64,000 nucleotides of DNA from Idiomarina aquatica (GCF_003987185.1 NZ_PIPS01000002.1:124001-188000), one strand, 5' to 3'. Counted from the first letter of the stretch, positions 1 to 9,138 are shown. Made by a program: numbers and translations. The notes: generated by a model not told the origin, from the sequence alone.

Positions 1-1
1 A

Positions 2-1297
2 GAGAGTTCACCTGGTACGGTGAGAATTGATCCCGACGTTATTAATAACCTTGGGGTTACAACTGCAACGGTCACCGTTTCGAGACTCAACCTGGATATC
101 GAAACGGTCGGTTATGTTCAGTTTGATGAGAGCCGAGTGCTGACAGTAAGTCCCCGTGTTGAAGGCTGGATTGAGAAGCTTTTCGTAAAAGCGGTTGGTA
201 ACTCGGTTAAAGCCGGCGAGCCTTTATACAGTATTTACTCTCCTGAAATGGTTAATGCGCAAGAGGAGCTTGTATTGGCCTCGCAAAGAGGTAATCAGGT
301 GCTAATTGATGCCGCTGAAGAACGCTTAAGAGCTCTGCAAGTCTCTGAATCTGAGATTAAGAAGTTAAAAGAAACTCGTAAAATTCAGAAAACAATCACG
401 GTAAAAGCAAAGCAGTCCGGGGTATTGGATAGACTGACTGTGCGTGAAGGTGCGTTTGTAACGCCGAGTATGAATTTAATGACCATTGCTCAACTGGATA
501 AAATTTGGGTTATTGCAGAAGTCTTTGAGCGGCAATTGAACCAGGTTGAGGTAGGCAATGACGTTCAAATGAACCTTGAGTATGCTCCAGGTAAAGAGTG
601 GCAAGGAAAGGTTGATTATGTCTATCCGTCACTTAACCCTAAAACTCGGACGGGACAAGTTCGAATTCACTTCGACAACCCGGATGGTTTTTTAAAACCG
701 GGCATGTTTGCGAATCTTAACATTAAGGCTGGTTTAGGCGACAAAAACTTAATCATCCCTAAAGAAGCGCTTATCCGAATGGGTGATTCGAACCGAGTTG
801 TCCTGGCACTGGGTGATGGGAAATTTAAATCAGTTAATGTTGACGTTGGGCGGTTAGGTAGCTCGCGAGTTGAGATTTTATCGGGTCTTATGGCAGGTGA
901 TGAAATTGTTACATCGGCTCAGTTCTTAATTGACTCTGAGTCCAGTAAGTCTTCCGACTTTAAACGTATGAACCACGACTCTAACACTGATAGCGAGAGC
1001 CACGACAGTATGTCAAGTGACGCAGCAGCTCAAGCTGTCTGGGTTGAAGCAACCGTTAAAAATGTTATGCCTCAGCACTCGATGGTTACGCTGGAGCACG
1101 GTGAGATTTCTGAATGGGACTGGCCTGCAATGACGATGGATTTCGATGTTGCTTCGGATGTTGAACTTTCTCAGCTTAGCACGGGGTTATCCTTGCATGC
1201 GGAAATAACGCAAGTCGGGAAGCAACAGTACCAGCTCACATCGATTCATATTCCTGAGCAAAAACAAGTGACAGAGCAGGAGCATAACCATGATTAA
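2..1297 (+). CDS. cusB: CusB-type RND efflux periplasmic adaptor with C-terminal CusF-like domain (5' end outside window)
   Basis: Membrane-fusion (adaptor) subunit that links the inner-membrane CusA pump to an outer-membrane channel for Cu(I)/Ag(I) export. The reading frame is open to the window edge, and the in-frame GTG at 20 falls inside the usual adaptor motif (GTVRIDP...NLGV), so the real start lies upstream. Barrel-sandwich, hairpin and beta-barrel segments occupy roughly bases 100-950. After a Ser/Asp-rich linker, bases about 1036-1255 encode a CusF-like copper chaperone domain with the WPAMTM signature and an upstream His, the residues that bind Cu(I) in CusF. The tail ends His-Asn-His-Asp. 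It overlaps cusA by 8 bases. A CusF fusion in place of a separate cusF gene is known in this family. Confidence 0.93.
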   Translation, partial: ESSPGTVRIDPDVINNLGVTTATVTVSRLNLDIETVGYVQFDESRVLTVSPRVEGWIEKLFVKAVGNSVKAGEPLYSIYSPEMVNAQEELVLASQRGNQVLIDAAEERLRALQVSESEIKKLKETRKIQKTITVKAKQSGVLDRLTVREGAFVTPSMNLMTIAQLDKIWVIAEVFERQLNQVEVGNDVQMNLEYAPGKEWQGKVDYVYPSLNPKTRTGQVRIHFDNPDGFLKPGMFANLNIKAGLGDKNLIIPKEALIRMGDSNRVVLALGDGKFKSVNVDVGRLGSSRVEILSGLMAGDEIVTSAQFLIDSESSKSSDFKRMNHDSNTDSESHDSMSSDAAAQAVWVEATVKNVMPQHSMVTLEHGEISEWDWPAMTMDFDVASDVELSQLSTGLSLHAEITQVGKQQYQLTSIHIPEQKQVTEQEHNHD

Positions 1298-4200
1298 GTC
1301 AGTCATTCGATGGTCAGTGAGTAACCGTTTTTTCGTTCTTCTGGCGACATTAATCCTCGTGGGTGTTGGTGCTTTTGCGGTCAAGAATACGCCCGTAGAC
1401 GCACTGCCGGACTTGTCGGATGTCCAGGTGATCATTAAAACCAGCTATCCGGGTCAAGCGCCGCAGGTGGTAGAAGATCAAGTAACCTATCCATTAACAA
1501 CCGCTATGCTGTCTGTCCCCGGCGCTAAAACCGTTCGTGGATATTCGTTTTTCGGCGACTCCTATGTGTATGTCATTTTTGACGAAGATACAGACGCTTA
1601 CTGGGCGCGTTCGCGAGTACTGGAATATTTGTCTCAGGTTGCTCCGACACTGCCTTCTAATGCAAGACCGCAATTAGGCCCTGATGCAACAGGGGTTGGT
1701 TGGGTGTATTTGTATGCCTTGGTTGATCGCACGGGTAACCACAATTTGAGTGAGTTACGCAGTATGCAGGATTGGTTTTTAAAGTATGAACTGCAAACGG
1801 TCGAGGGGGTTTCAGAAGTTGCCGCCCTGGGCGGGATGGTAAAGCAGTACCAGGTGAAAGTGGATCCGGAGAAGCTGCGCGCATTCGATATTCCTCTTGC
1901 TCACATACAAAATGCTATCCAGCGAGGTAATCAGGAAGTGGGGGCGTCGGTGGTTGAAATGGCGGAAGCTGAGTATATGGTCCGGGCCTCAGGCTATATT
2001 GATAGTGTGTCAGACTTAGAGAGTATCCCGCTTGGCGTTGATGAAAATGGCACGCCATTATTGCTTAAAGACGTTGCTGATGTGGGTGTGGGCCCCCAAA
2101 TGAGACGCGGTATCGCCGAACTCAACGGTGAGGGAGAAGCCGTGGGCGGCATTGTGGTAATGCGCTTCGGAGAAAATGCCCAAAAAACGATTGATGGCGT
2201 TAAACAAAAGTTGGATGAGTTAAAGTCTGGGCTACCAGAAGGTGTCGATATAGTCACTGTCTATGATCGTTCGGGGCTTATCTCGGATGCCGTGGAAAGT
2301 CTCTGGAAAAGTTTAATAGAAGAACTCGCTATTGTCGCGTTTATCTGTGTGATATTTCTCTTCCATGTCCGCTCCTCGCTGGTTGCCGTTATCAGCTTGC
2401 CTTTGGGTATTTTAACCGCGTTTATTGTCATGTATTGGCAAGGAATTAACGCGAATATTATGTCACTTGGAGGGATCGCAATCGCTATTGGCGCTATGCT
2501 CGATGGTGCCATCGTCATGATTGAAAATATGCATAAGCATATGGAAAAAACGCCACTGACAGCAGAGAACCGCTGGCGGGTGGTTGCCGCCTCTGCTTCA
2601 GAGGTGGGCCCTGCTCTTTTCTTTAGCTTGCTCATTATTACCGTCAGCTTTATGCCGGTATTTACCTTAGAAGCCCAGGAAGGGCGGATGTTTTCTCCGC
2701 TTGCTTTCACGAAAACTTACGCAATGGCAGCCAGTGCGGCCTTAGCGGTTACCGTTATCCCCGTGTTGATGGGATATTTTATCAGAGGAAAGGTAACACC
2801 TGAGGGGAAAAACCCGCTTAATCGGTTATTGATCGCCGGGTATAAACCGCTTTTAAAAGGCATTTTGAAATACCCCAAGACAGCAGTTGTCGGAGCGCTT
2901 GTTATCCTGGCCGTTGGTGTCTGGCCGATTGACAAAATTGGTAGTGAATTTATTCCAGATTTGGATGAGGGCGATTTGATGTATATGCCCACTACCTATC
3001 CCGGATTATCAATTGGTAAAGCAAGGGAGCTGTTGCAGCAAACCGACAAGCTCATAAAAACGGTACCGGAAGTGAAGACGGTTTTTGGCAAAATTGGTCG
3101 AGCGGATACCGCCACTGATCCGGCACCCCTAACGATGATTGAAACCTTTATTCAACTGAAACCGAAAGATCAGTGGAGAGACGGTATGACCACTGAGAAG
3201 TTGAAAAAAGAACTGGATGCGCTTGTAAAGTTTCCGGGGCTGACCAATGCGTGGGTTTACCCCATTAAAACTCGCATTGATATGTTATCGACAGGTATCA
3301 AAACGCCGGTAGGTATAAAAATTGCCGGAGCTGATCTTAATGAAATTCAGAAGATCGGTCAGCAGCTTGAAACGATACTTGATGATGTCGATGGTACGGC
3401 TTCTGTTTATTCAGAGCGAGTGGCTGGTGGACGCTATGTAAAAGTCGACATAAAAAGAGAGCAGGCTGCACGTTATGGCTTGAACATTGAGGATGTTCAG
3501 CAGGTTGTTGCCACGGCTATTGGCGGAATGAATGTTTCAGAGACCATTGAAGGGCTTGAACGTTACCCAATAAACTTGCGCTACCCTCAAGATTACCGTG
3601 ATTCGCCGGAAGAATTAAAGAAGCTACCTTTAGTTACGCCAAACGGGCAGCGTATTAGTTTGGCGGATGTGGCTGATGTCTACGTTGAACTTGGACCGCC
3701 GGCAATTAAAAGCGAAAACGCAAGACTTAATGGCTGGACTTTTGTCGACATTGAGGGAGTTGATGTCGGCACTTATGTTGAAAAAGCAATGAAGGTTGTA
3801 GAACAAGAACTCGAGTTGCCAGCAGGGTATTCAGTTACCTGGTCCGGGCAGTACGAATATATGGAAAGGGCAAAGGAAAAACTGACTTACGTGATTCCGT
3901 TAACGCTCGCGATTATTATCGTTCTTTTATATATGAACTTTCGAAACGCTACGGAAATAGCCATTATATTGGGAACTTTGCCTCTCGCATTGGTGGGGGC
4001 AATCTGGCTAATGTATCTTTTAGATTATAATTTCTCAGTTGCTGTAGCGGTTGGTTTTATAGCTCTAGCAGGTGTCACTGTAGAAATAGGAATACTAATG
4101 CTGACTTACCTAAACCAGTCCTATAATGAATATGAAAAAAGTCAGTTAGAGCATGGTAAAGCATTAACGAAAGAGGGTCTCTCTCTTGCCGTAATGGAAG

Positions 4201-4415
4201 GGGCAGGACTTCGTGTTCGCCCCGTCATGATGACGGCCGTTTCTACAATTGCTGGTTTATTGCCTATAATGTTTAGTACAGGGACTGGGGCTGAGGTGGT
4301 TAGTAGAATAGCGGCGCCAATGGTTGGAGGAATGATCAGCGCTGTTATCTTAACCTTGCTCGTATTACCTGCTGTTTACTATTTGTGGCGAAAGAAAGAC
4401 GTTAAGGTTAGATGA
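1290..4415 (+). CDS. cusA: CusA-type heavy-metal efflux RND pump
   Basis: Inner-membrane proton-driven pump of the HME-RND family, 1041 residues, the usual length. It has the N-terminal transmembrane helix, two large periplasmic loops and two blocks of membrane helices. Helix 4 carries the Asp and Glu of the proton relay (GAMLDGAIVMIEN). The periplasmic RIDMLSTGIKTPVGIK signature is the Cu/Ag (CusA/SilA) form and differs from the form in the second RND pump of this window. The start overlaps the adaptor gene, so the two are translationally coupled. A 34-bp palindrome begins 22 bases after the stop. No separate outer-membrane channel gene is visible downstream; it may precede cusB outside the window. 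Confidence 0.95.
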   Translation: MIKSVIRWSVSNRFFVLLATLILVGVGAFAVKNTPVDALPDLSDVQVIIKTSYPGQAPQVVEDQVTYPLTTAMLSVPGAKTVRGYSFFGDSYVYVIFDEDTDAYWARSRVLEYLSQVAPTLPSNARPQLGPDATGVGWVYLYALVDRTGNHNLSELRSMQDWFLKYELQTVEGVSEVAALGGMVKQYQVKVDPEKLRAFDIPLAHIQNAIQRGNQEVGASVVEMAEAEYMVRASGYIDSVSDLESIPLGVDENGTPLLLKDVADVGVGPQMRRGIAELNGEGEAVGGIVVMRFGENAQKTIDGVKQKLDELKSGLPEGVDIVTVYDRSGLISDAVESLWKSLIEELAIVAFICVIFLFHVRSSLVAVISLPLGILTAFIVMYWQGINANIMSLGGIAIAIGAMLDGAIVMIENMHKHMEKTPLTAENRWRVVAASASEVGPALFFSLLIITVSFMPVFTLEAQEGRMFSPLAFTKTYAMAASAALAVTVIPVLMGYFIRGKVTPEGKNPLNRLLIAGYKPLLKGILKYPKTAVVGALVILAVGVWPIDKIGSEFIPDLDEGDLMYMPTTYPGLSIGKARELLQQTDKLIKTVPEVKTVFGKIGRADTATDPAPLTMIETFIQLKPKDQWRDGMTTEKLKKELDALVKFPGLTNAWVYPIKTRIDMLSTGIKTPVGIKIAGADLNEIQKIGQQLETILDDVDGTASVYSERVAGGRYVKVDIKREQAARYGLNIEDVQQVVATAIGGMNVSETIEGLERYPINLRYPQDYRDSPEELKKLPLVTPNGQRISLADVADVYVELGPPAIKSENARLNGWTFVDIEGVDVGTYVEKAMKVVEQELELPAGYSVTWSGQYEYMERAKEKLTYVIPLTLAIIIVLLYMNFRNATEIAIILGTLPLALVGAIWLMYLLDYNFSVAVAVGFIALAGVTVEIGILMLTYLNQSYNEYEKSQLEHGKALTKEGLSLAVMEGAGLRVRPVMMTAVSTIAGLLPIMFSTGTGAEVVSRIAAPMVGGMISAVILTLLVLPAVYYLWRKKDVKVR

Positions 4416-4437
4416 TACCTTACTCTGTAAATATCAC

Positions 4438-4471
4438 CTGCGCATCTTTGATCTCGATCAATGATGTGCAG
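4438..4471. promoter_or_regulatory. 34-bp near-perfect palindrome containing an FNR/ANR-type box
   Basis: The sequence 4438-4471 reads almost identically on both strands, with two mismatched pairs plus the centre. Its core, 4448-4461, is TTGATctcgATCAA, an exact match to the FNR/ANR/EtrA consensus TTGAT-N4-ATCAA. A plausible -10 (TAATTT, 4484-4489) would put transcription start near 4496, so the box would be centred near -41.5, the class II activator position. The box is therefore read as controlling the small Cys-rich gene and possibly the downstream copper genes. No T-tract follows, so a simple intrinsic terminator is less likely, though the hairpin could also stabilise the cusA 3' end. Confidence 0.55.
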
Positions 4472-4514
4472 GGGGTAGTATGCTAATTTATAGCATGGCA
4501 ATAGGAGCGCACAT

Positions 4515-4883
4515 ATGTTTCAAGCAAAATTTTTAGTTGTGCTTATGTTAGGAATAGTGATACAGCTATCCTTCCCAGCCGCTCCTCCTTATAACAATGC
4601 TTCCAATGTACAGCACGAAAAAAGTGTTAGCCATATGGATGTTAGCAACGAAAGCAAAGATAACTTTCATTGCGATGAAAGTGAGCAATCTATCATTGAC
4701 GACTGTTATTGCTGCGTAGCTGATAAATGCTCTATGGATGAAGAGTGTAACTCTGCGAACTCACCTCTAGTATTTATTCAATTCGACACCTCGATAAACT
4801 CTCCTAGCAACTTGCCACATCCCTTGTCTTATAAAGGTGATGTGAAGCAAATACTCTTCGATATTTACTACCCTCCGAAATAG
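4515..4883 (+). CDS. small secreted Cys/His-containing protein, putative metal binding
   Basis: 122 residues with a hydrophobic N-terminal segment (about residues 4-22) that looks like a signal peptide. The mature part is acidic and has a Cys cluster (CDES...DDCYCCVADKC...EEC) and a C-terminal YYPPK. I do not recognise a named domain. The gene at 19980-20324 has the same layout: signal peptide, central His/Cys cluster, Pro-rich C-terminus, and position beside an RND metal pump. A periplasmic metal-binding or metal-sensing role is inferred from composition and context only. An FNR-type box lies about 60 bases upstream. The ATG at 4515 follows an AGGAG at 4502-4506. Confidence 0.7.
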   Translation: MFQAKFLVVLMLGIVIQLSFPAAPPYNNASNVQHEKSVSHMDVSNESKDNFHCDESEQSIIDDCYCCVADKCSMDEECNSANSPLVFIQFDTSINSPSNLPHPLSYKGDVKQILFDIYYPPK

Positions 4884-4979
4884 CACTACTAAATTACAAC
4901 TCTAGATTTTCTCGAAATTTAAGTAACTAGACTAAACACAGTCCATAAGCTATATGTTTTAGGGCTTTTAGGGGGGTAT

Positions 4980-5318
4980 ATGAACCTATCTAAAATTACC
5001 GCTATTTTTGATCAACTTCGACAAGACTCAGTGGAAGAGGCTCTCATCGGCCGTGGCGTTAGCGGCTTTACGCTGTTTCCTGTGCGAGGACGGGGTTACT
5101 ACTTCGATAGCTATAACGATGATCACTTAGTTGATCACGTACAGCTTGAAGTTTATGTGAACAGTGATGATGCGCGTGATGTTGCCCTCTTGGTAGTTGA
5201 AGCGGCCCATACTGGGGTATCTAACGAGGGATTAGTTTCTATCTCGCCAATCGATGAATTGTTCTGGGTTCACGATAAACGAGCAGCCACTAATAAAGAG
5301 CTTTCGTTACAAAGTTAA
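4980..5318 (+). CDS. PII-like protein of the metal-efflux-associated group
   Basis: 112 residues resembling the PII/CutA-type ferredoxin fold: an N-terminal strand-helix (KITAIFDQLRQDSVEEALIGRGVSGFTLFPVRGRG), a region replacing the T-loop (GYYFDSYNDDHLVDHV), and a second strand-helix-strand (VQLEVYVNSDDARDVALLVVEAAHTG...GLVSISPIDELFWV). Classical PII uridylylation Tyr and nitrogen-signalling context are absent. A divergent PII branch (PII-NG) is known to sit beside heavy-metal RND pumps, and this gene fits that placement. Its role here, perhaps sensing a metal or nucleotide state and modulating the pump, is inferred. A G-rich ribosome site (AGGGGGG) lies directly before the ATG. Confidence 0.78.
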   Translation: MNLSKITAIFDQLRQDSVEEALIGRGVSGFTLFPVRGRGYYFDSYNDDHLVDHVQLEVYVNSDDARDVALLVVEAAHTGVSNEGLVSISPIDELFWVHDKRAATNKELSLQS

Positions 5319-5375
5319 CACCGAGCAAATGTTGCCTGAAACGTATTGGTAGTTTTAATTAACAGGACAGTACTG

Positions 5376-5747
5376 ATGTCAACTAACGATCATAGAGCCG
5401 GAGTGCGGGAAATTAACTTAGTCAATCGCACATTAAAGCTAAACACTGAGAGTGTGAAAAAAGTTCGCGAAGCGATTAACGAAATCGATCGCTTGGTTGG
5501 TCTTGATAGCGTTGCCTATGACTCTGAGCGTAACTTGTTATTGGTAGCTTATGATGCCTCTAAAGTGGATCTCAATGTTATAGAGGAAAAGCTCAGGAAG
5601 TTTGGTGTTGAAATAAATAGTGGGTGGTGGACTCATCTGAAAGAAGAGTACTACAAGTTTATTGACCAAAATATTAAAGATAATTCGGAACATACACCGT
5701 GGAGTTGTCACAGAAGTCCGCCAGTTAACAAAAGCAAACGAAAGTAA
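5376..5747 (+). CDS. HMA-like small protein lacking the CXXC metal motif
   Basis: 123 residues. The middle (REINLVNRTLKLNTESVKKVREAINEIDRLVGLDSVAYDSERNLLLVAYDASKVDLNVIEEKLRKFGVEI) follows the strand-helix-strand-strand-helix-strand pattern of heavy-metal-associated (HMA) domains, but the CXXC loop is missing. A basic C-terminal tail contains one Cys-His pair. The ATG at 5376 is preferred over an upstream TTG because AACAGGACAG precedes it at good spacing. It lies between a PII-like gene and a probable helical-bundle gene in a copper cluster, so a role in metal handling is likely, but the biochemical function is unknown. Confidence 0.7.
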   Translation: MSTNDHRAGVREINLVNRTLKLNTESVKKVREAINEIDRLVGLDSVAYDSERNLLLVAYDASKVDLNVIEEKLRKFGVEINSGWWTHLKEEYYKFIDQNIKDNSEHTPWSCHRSPPVNKSKRK

Positions 5748-5774
5748 CGATTAATTATAGGTAAGGAGTAAAAA

Positions 5775-6233
5775 ATGCAAATAGAAACAATCAAAGATGT
5801 GCTGAGTTGGACCGTTGATTTCCACAAAAACCTGAAGGAGTGTGTTACTCACTGCTCTAAACAAAACCAAGATGAACGAGCTCGGATGATTCTAAACTAC
5901 GTGTCGGGTCATGAGGCTAGCTTAGAGCGAATGGTCGAAGGTTTTTTGAGTACAGCAAACCGAAATGCATTAGACACTTGGTGTTATGACTATATTGGGA
6001 AACATCCCATCGTTGAGCATGGGCACTGCGATTCGCCTTTTAAAGAGTTAGATACCGATCACATTATGGAGAAGGTTGTAAACCATCATGAGCAAGTCAT
6101 AGAACTGTATGAACACCTATATTCCCGTGTTGATATAGATAGCGCAAAAGAGCTGCTAGAAACGGTAAAGAACGTTGAAGAAAATGAAATTAAACGAATG
6201 GTGCAAACTGCGAATCGATTTTCGGATATGTAG
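5775..6233 (+). CDS. putative helical-bundle (hemerythrin/ferritin-like) accessory protein
   Basis: 152 residues, almost entirely predicted helical, with regularly placed His, Glu and Cys residues (DFHKNLKECVTHC; GHEASLERM; KHPIVEHGHCD; NHHEQVIELYEHL; VEENEIKRM). That distribution suits a four-helix bundle of the ferritin/hemerythrin kind, possibly binding a metal, but I cannot assign a named family. Clear ribosome site (AAGGAGTAAAAA) before the ATG. Same strand and close spacing as the flanking copper genes indicates one transcription unit ending with the P-type ATPase. Confidence 0.7.
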   Translation: MQIETIKDVLSWTVDFHKNLKECVTHCSKQNQDERARMILNYVSGHEASLERMVEGFLSTANRNALDTWCYDYIGKHPIVEHGHCDSPFKELDTDHIMEKVVNHHEQVIELYEHLYSRVDIDSAKELLETVKNVEENEIKRMVQTANRFSDM

Positions 6234-6312
6234 TGAGTGACGGTTTTATCGTTGGTACTTTGCGGGAAATAGCTGTTGCTTGGCTCGTTTCCCGTCAATA
6301 AGGAGCACTAGT

Positions 6313-8574
6313 ATGGGTGTAAAAACTGAGGACGTTCGTAGTCGTTCCATTGAGGAACTCATTATCGAGGGAGCCGGTTGCGCGAGTTGTGTTGGCAAAA
6401 TCGAAAATGCATTAAAGTCTGTATCCGGCGTGGAAAATGCAGAGATGAACTTTGCCCAGCGAACGGTCAGTGTGACTGGAACAGCAAATCCGAGCGCTTT
6501 AGTGAAAGCAGTAGAGAGGGCGGGGTATAGCGCTAAAGTAGCCACGTCCGAAAGTGACGGTGATGCGTTGGCAGAAAAAGAGCAAGCCGACTGGGCTTAT
6601 TACAAGCGGCTGATGCGGGAGATGACCGTTGCGCTGTCGTTAGGTGTACCTCTCATGATTTATAGCCTTTTTGTTGGTGAAATGACGGTGACCACTGCCA
6701 CAGAGCGTGTGACATGGTTAGTCGTAGGTATTCTAACGTTAGGTGTACTTTACTTTTCGGGCAAACACTTCTTCGTCGGTGCCTGGCAATCTTTGAAAAA
6801 TCATTCCGCTAATATGGATACGCTGATCGCACTTGGTACTGGTACCGCCTGGTTGTATTCCATGGTGGTTGTATTGGTTCCGCACCTGGTTCCGGAAATG
6901 GCGCGTCACGTATACTTTGAAGCGACCGCAATGATTATCGGTTTGATCAATTTGGGGCTGGCACTTGAACTGAAAGCTCGTGGGCGCACGTCCGAAGCCA
7001 TAAAACGTCTCATTGGTTTGCAGGCGAAAACCGCAAGGGTGATTCGTGACGATAAACAATTGGATATCGCTATCGAAGACGTACTCGAGGAGGACGTAGT
7101 ACGTGTTCGTCCCGGAGAAAAAATCCCTGTTGATGGAAAAGTTATAGAGGGAAGTACCACCGTTGATGAATCTATGCTAACGGGTGAACCCATGCCCGTG
7201 GAAAAATCAGTTGGTGATGACGTTGTGGCGGGCACGATAAATAAAAGTGGTTCCTTTTTGTTTCAAGCGACAAGAGTCGGAAAAGATACAGCACTTGCTC
7301 AAATTATTAACATGGTGAAACGGGCGCAAAACTCTAAGCCCCCAATCGGTCGTCTTGCCGATATTATTTCAGCTTACTTTGTGCCAGTCGTTATGATTAT
7401 CGCTGTTATCAGTGCTCTAGCTTGGCTTAACTTTGGGCCTGAGCCGGCACTGGCCTTTGCTGTGGTATCAGCGACCACTGTCTTGATTATTGCTTGCCCT
7501 TGCGCATTAGGCCTGGCGACGCCTATGTCGGTAATGGTGGGTGTAGGAAAAGCCGCAGAGGCAGGTGTGCTGATTCGCAATGGCGAAGCATTGCAAACAG
7601 CGTCGAAAGTATCGGCTATGATCCTGGATAAAACGGGCACCATTACACTTGGTTCTCCTAAAGTCACCGACGTATTAGTAGCGAGTGAGTACGATGAGCA
7701 AACCGTACTGCAACTTGCAGCGACACTTGAGTCTGGCTCTGAACATCCGCTAGCACAGGCGATAGTTGAGTCAGCCAGGGAAAGAGGGATTAAGACAAGT
7801 AAGGTCTCGAACTTCAACGCCATCGCTGGTCATGGCGTGGAGGCAGAAGTTGACGGGAAGTCCCTCCTTTTCGGTAATGAAAAGCTGTTGCGTGAACGTC
7901 AAGTTGAGCTCGGTAACTTTGTTGAAAAAGCCCAAGGCTTAGCTGCTGAAGCTAAGACGCCTATGTACTTTGCCGTTGATAATGAGTTAGCTGCAATTAT
8001 TGCAGTTGCCGACCCGATAAAAGACGACTCCGTAGCCGCCATTAAACGTTTGCAAGATAACGGTGTGCGAGTAGTGATGCTTACTGGTGATAATCGCGCG
8101 ACAGCAGAAGCAGTTGCTGAAAAAGTAGGAATTAAAGAATTTTTCGCTGAAGTTCTGCCGGACGAAAAATCAAAAAAGGTTCAGGAGCTGCAGATGGAAG
8201 GCGAAATCGTTGGCATGACGGGAGATGGTATTAATGATGCGCCAGCACTAGCTATTGCCAATGTAGGTTTCGCTATTGGCACTGGGACGGACGTTGCTAT
8301 TGAAAGTGCCGATATTACATTGATGCGTGGGTCGTTGCACGGGCTTGCCGATGCGGTTGCGGTGAGCAAGGCGACACTGCGCAACATTAAGCAAAACTTA
8401 TTTGGTGCTTTTATTTACAACGTAGCAGGTATTCCTTTTGCCGCAGGCGTTCTGTATCCGTTTTTTGGAATGCTGTTGAGCCCGGTTATTGCGGGCGCCG
8501 CCATGGCTTTTTCTTCGCTTACGGTAGTGAGCAACGCGAATCGGTTGCGCTTTTTCAAAGCCAAGAAACATTAA
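6313..8574 (+). CDS. copA: Cu(I)-translocating P1B-type ATPase (CopA)
   Basis: ATP-driven Cu(I)/Ag(I) exporter of the inner membrane, 753 residues. One N-terminal HMA domain carries the metal site CASC (Cys23, Cys26). Eight membrane helices include the CPC metal-transfer motif (395-397). The phosphorylation motif DKTGT starts at Asp439, the HP nucleotide-binding motif is at 478-479, and the [10 protein letters not shown] hinge is present, so all catalytic elements are intact. The ATG at 6313 is chosen because AAGGAG lies 7-8 bases upstream and an earlier TTG would start inside a hairpin (6263-6294). It is followed 37 bases later by a cupredoxin gene, consistent with a periplasmic acceptor for exported copper. 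Confidence 0.96.
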   Translation: MGVKTEDVRSRSIEELIIEGAGCASCVGKIENALKSVSGVENAEMNFAQRTVSVTGTANPSALVKAVERAGYSAKVATSESDGDALAEKEQADWAYYKRLMREMTVALSLGVPLMIYSLFVGEMTVTTATERVTWLVVGILTLGVLYFSGKHFFVGAWQSLKNHSANMDTLIALGTGTAWLYSMVVVLVPHLVPEMARHVYFEATAMIIGLINLGLALELKARGRTSEAIKRLIGLQAKTARVIRDDKQLDIAIEDVLEEDVVRVRPGEKIPVDGKVIEGSTTVDESMLTGEPMPVEKSVGDDVVAGTINKSGSFLFQATRVGKDTALAQIINMVKRAQNSKPPIGRLADIISAYFVPVVMIIAVISALAWLNFGPEPALAFAVVSATTVLIIACPCALGLATPMSVMVGVGKAAEAGVLIRNGEALQTASKVSAMILDKTGTITLGSPKVTDVLVASEYDEQTVLQLAATLESGSEHPLAQAIVESARERGIKTSKVSNFNAIAGHGVEAEVDGKSLLFGNEKLLRERQVELGNFVEKAQGLAAEAKTPMYFAVDNELAAIIAVADPIKDDSVAAIKRLQDNGVRVVMLTGDNRATAEAVAEKVGIKEFFAEVLPDEKSKKVQELQMEGEIVGMTGDGINDAPALAIANVGFAIGTGTDVAIESADITLMRGSLHGLADAVAVSKATLRNIKQNLFGAFIYNVAGIPFAAGVLYPFFGMLLSPVIAGAAMAFSSLTVVSNANRLRFFKAKKH

Positions 8575-8611
8575 TGCACCTTCTAACACTGGCGCTTTCA
8601 GGAGAATAAAC

Positions 8612-8965
8612 ATGTTATTTATTAATATTGCTGGTATTGCTTTGATAGCACTGATCGTCTGGTGGTTTTGGCTTTACACGCCCCAGCAGATGAAGCTGGG
8701 AGAAGGAGATTTGGTGATTGTCGTCGAAAACGGTACCTACTCACCTTCGAGAATAAAAATACCTGAAGGTAAACCGGTTGAACTTAAGTTCCTGCGGAAG
8801 GATCAATCGCCTTGTTCTGAAACTTTGCTCATTCCGAAGCTGGAAATCAGTGAAACGCTACCTTCTAACAAATTAAAGCTAATTCAAATACCAGCACTAG
8901 AACCCGGAGAGTACGACTTTCACTGCCAGATGCAAATGTATCGGGGAAAAATTGTTGCTGGTTAA
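8612..8965 (+). CDS. membrane-anchored cupredoxin-domain protein
   Basis: 117 residues: an uncleaved-looking N-terminal membrane helix (about 3-22) followed by a cupredoxin-like beta-sandwich (VIVVENGTYSPSRIKIPEGKPVELKF...EPGEYDFHCQMQMYRGKIV). Candidate type-1 copper ligands are the Cys in SPCSETL and the His, Cys and Met of FHCQMQM. Such proteins commonly follow CopA-type ATPases and probably accept or buffer exported copper in the periplasm. AGGAG precedes the ATG. A truncated relative of its C-terminal half survives at 10021-10176. Confidence 0.85.
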   Translation: MLFINIAGIALIALIVWWFWLYTPQQMKLGEGDLVIVVENGTYSPSRIKIPEGKPVELKFLRKDQSPCSETLLIPKLEISETLPSNKLKLIQIPALEPGEYDFHCQMQMYRGKIVAG

Positions 8966-9021
8966 ATTGCTCAAAACGGGCAGGTCACAATGAGAATTTT
9001 AAAAGTTTTCCGCTAGATTCA

Positions 9022-9138
9022 ATGAAATTCAATTTCATCGAAGGCATTGAAGAATTCGGCGATGAATACTGCCGTTATATGGGATCTACGTCAGCGTGGG
9101 TTCCAAGATTTAACTATAGTGAAATAACGTCAAATTAA
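9022..9138 (+). pseudogene. remnant of an isoprenylcysteine methyltransferase-family C-terminus
   Basis: A 38-codon frame reading FIEGIEEFGDEYCRYMGSTS then AWVPRF. This resembles the conserved C-terminal EEFGxEYxxYxxxxPxFIPR segment of the isoprenylcysteine carboxyl methyltransferase/DUF1295 family, membrane enzymes often found near metal-resistance genes. The membrane part of such an enzyme is missing and there is no convincing ribosome site, so I read it as a leftover of a deleted gene. The family assignment is from memory of the motif. Confidence 0.42.

Noticed and set aside
2261-2992. Long open frames on the minus strand inside cusA, and similar antisense frames inside czcA, merA and others
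   Set aside because: They lie wholly within genes with clear family matches, have no ribosome sites and show low-complexity compositions typical of antisense reading.
6233-6312. CueR-type operator before copA
   Set aside because: The inverted repeat present (GGGAAA/TTTCCC) does not match the ACCTTCC-N7-GGAAGGT pattern, and no 19-bp spacer promoter is seen.
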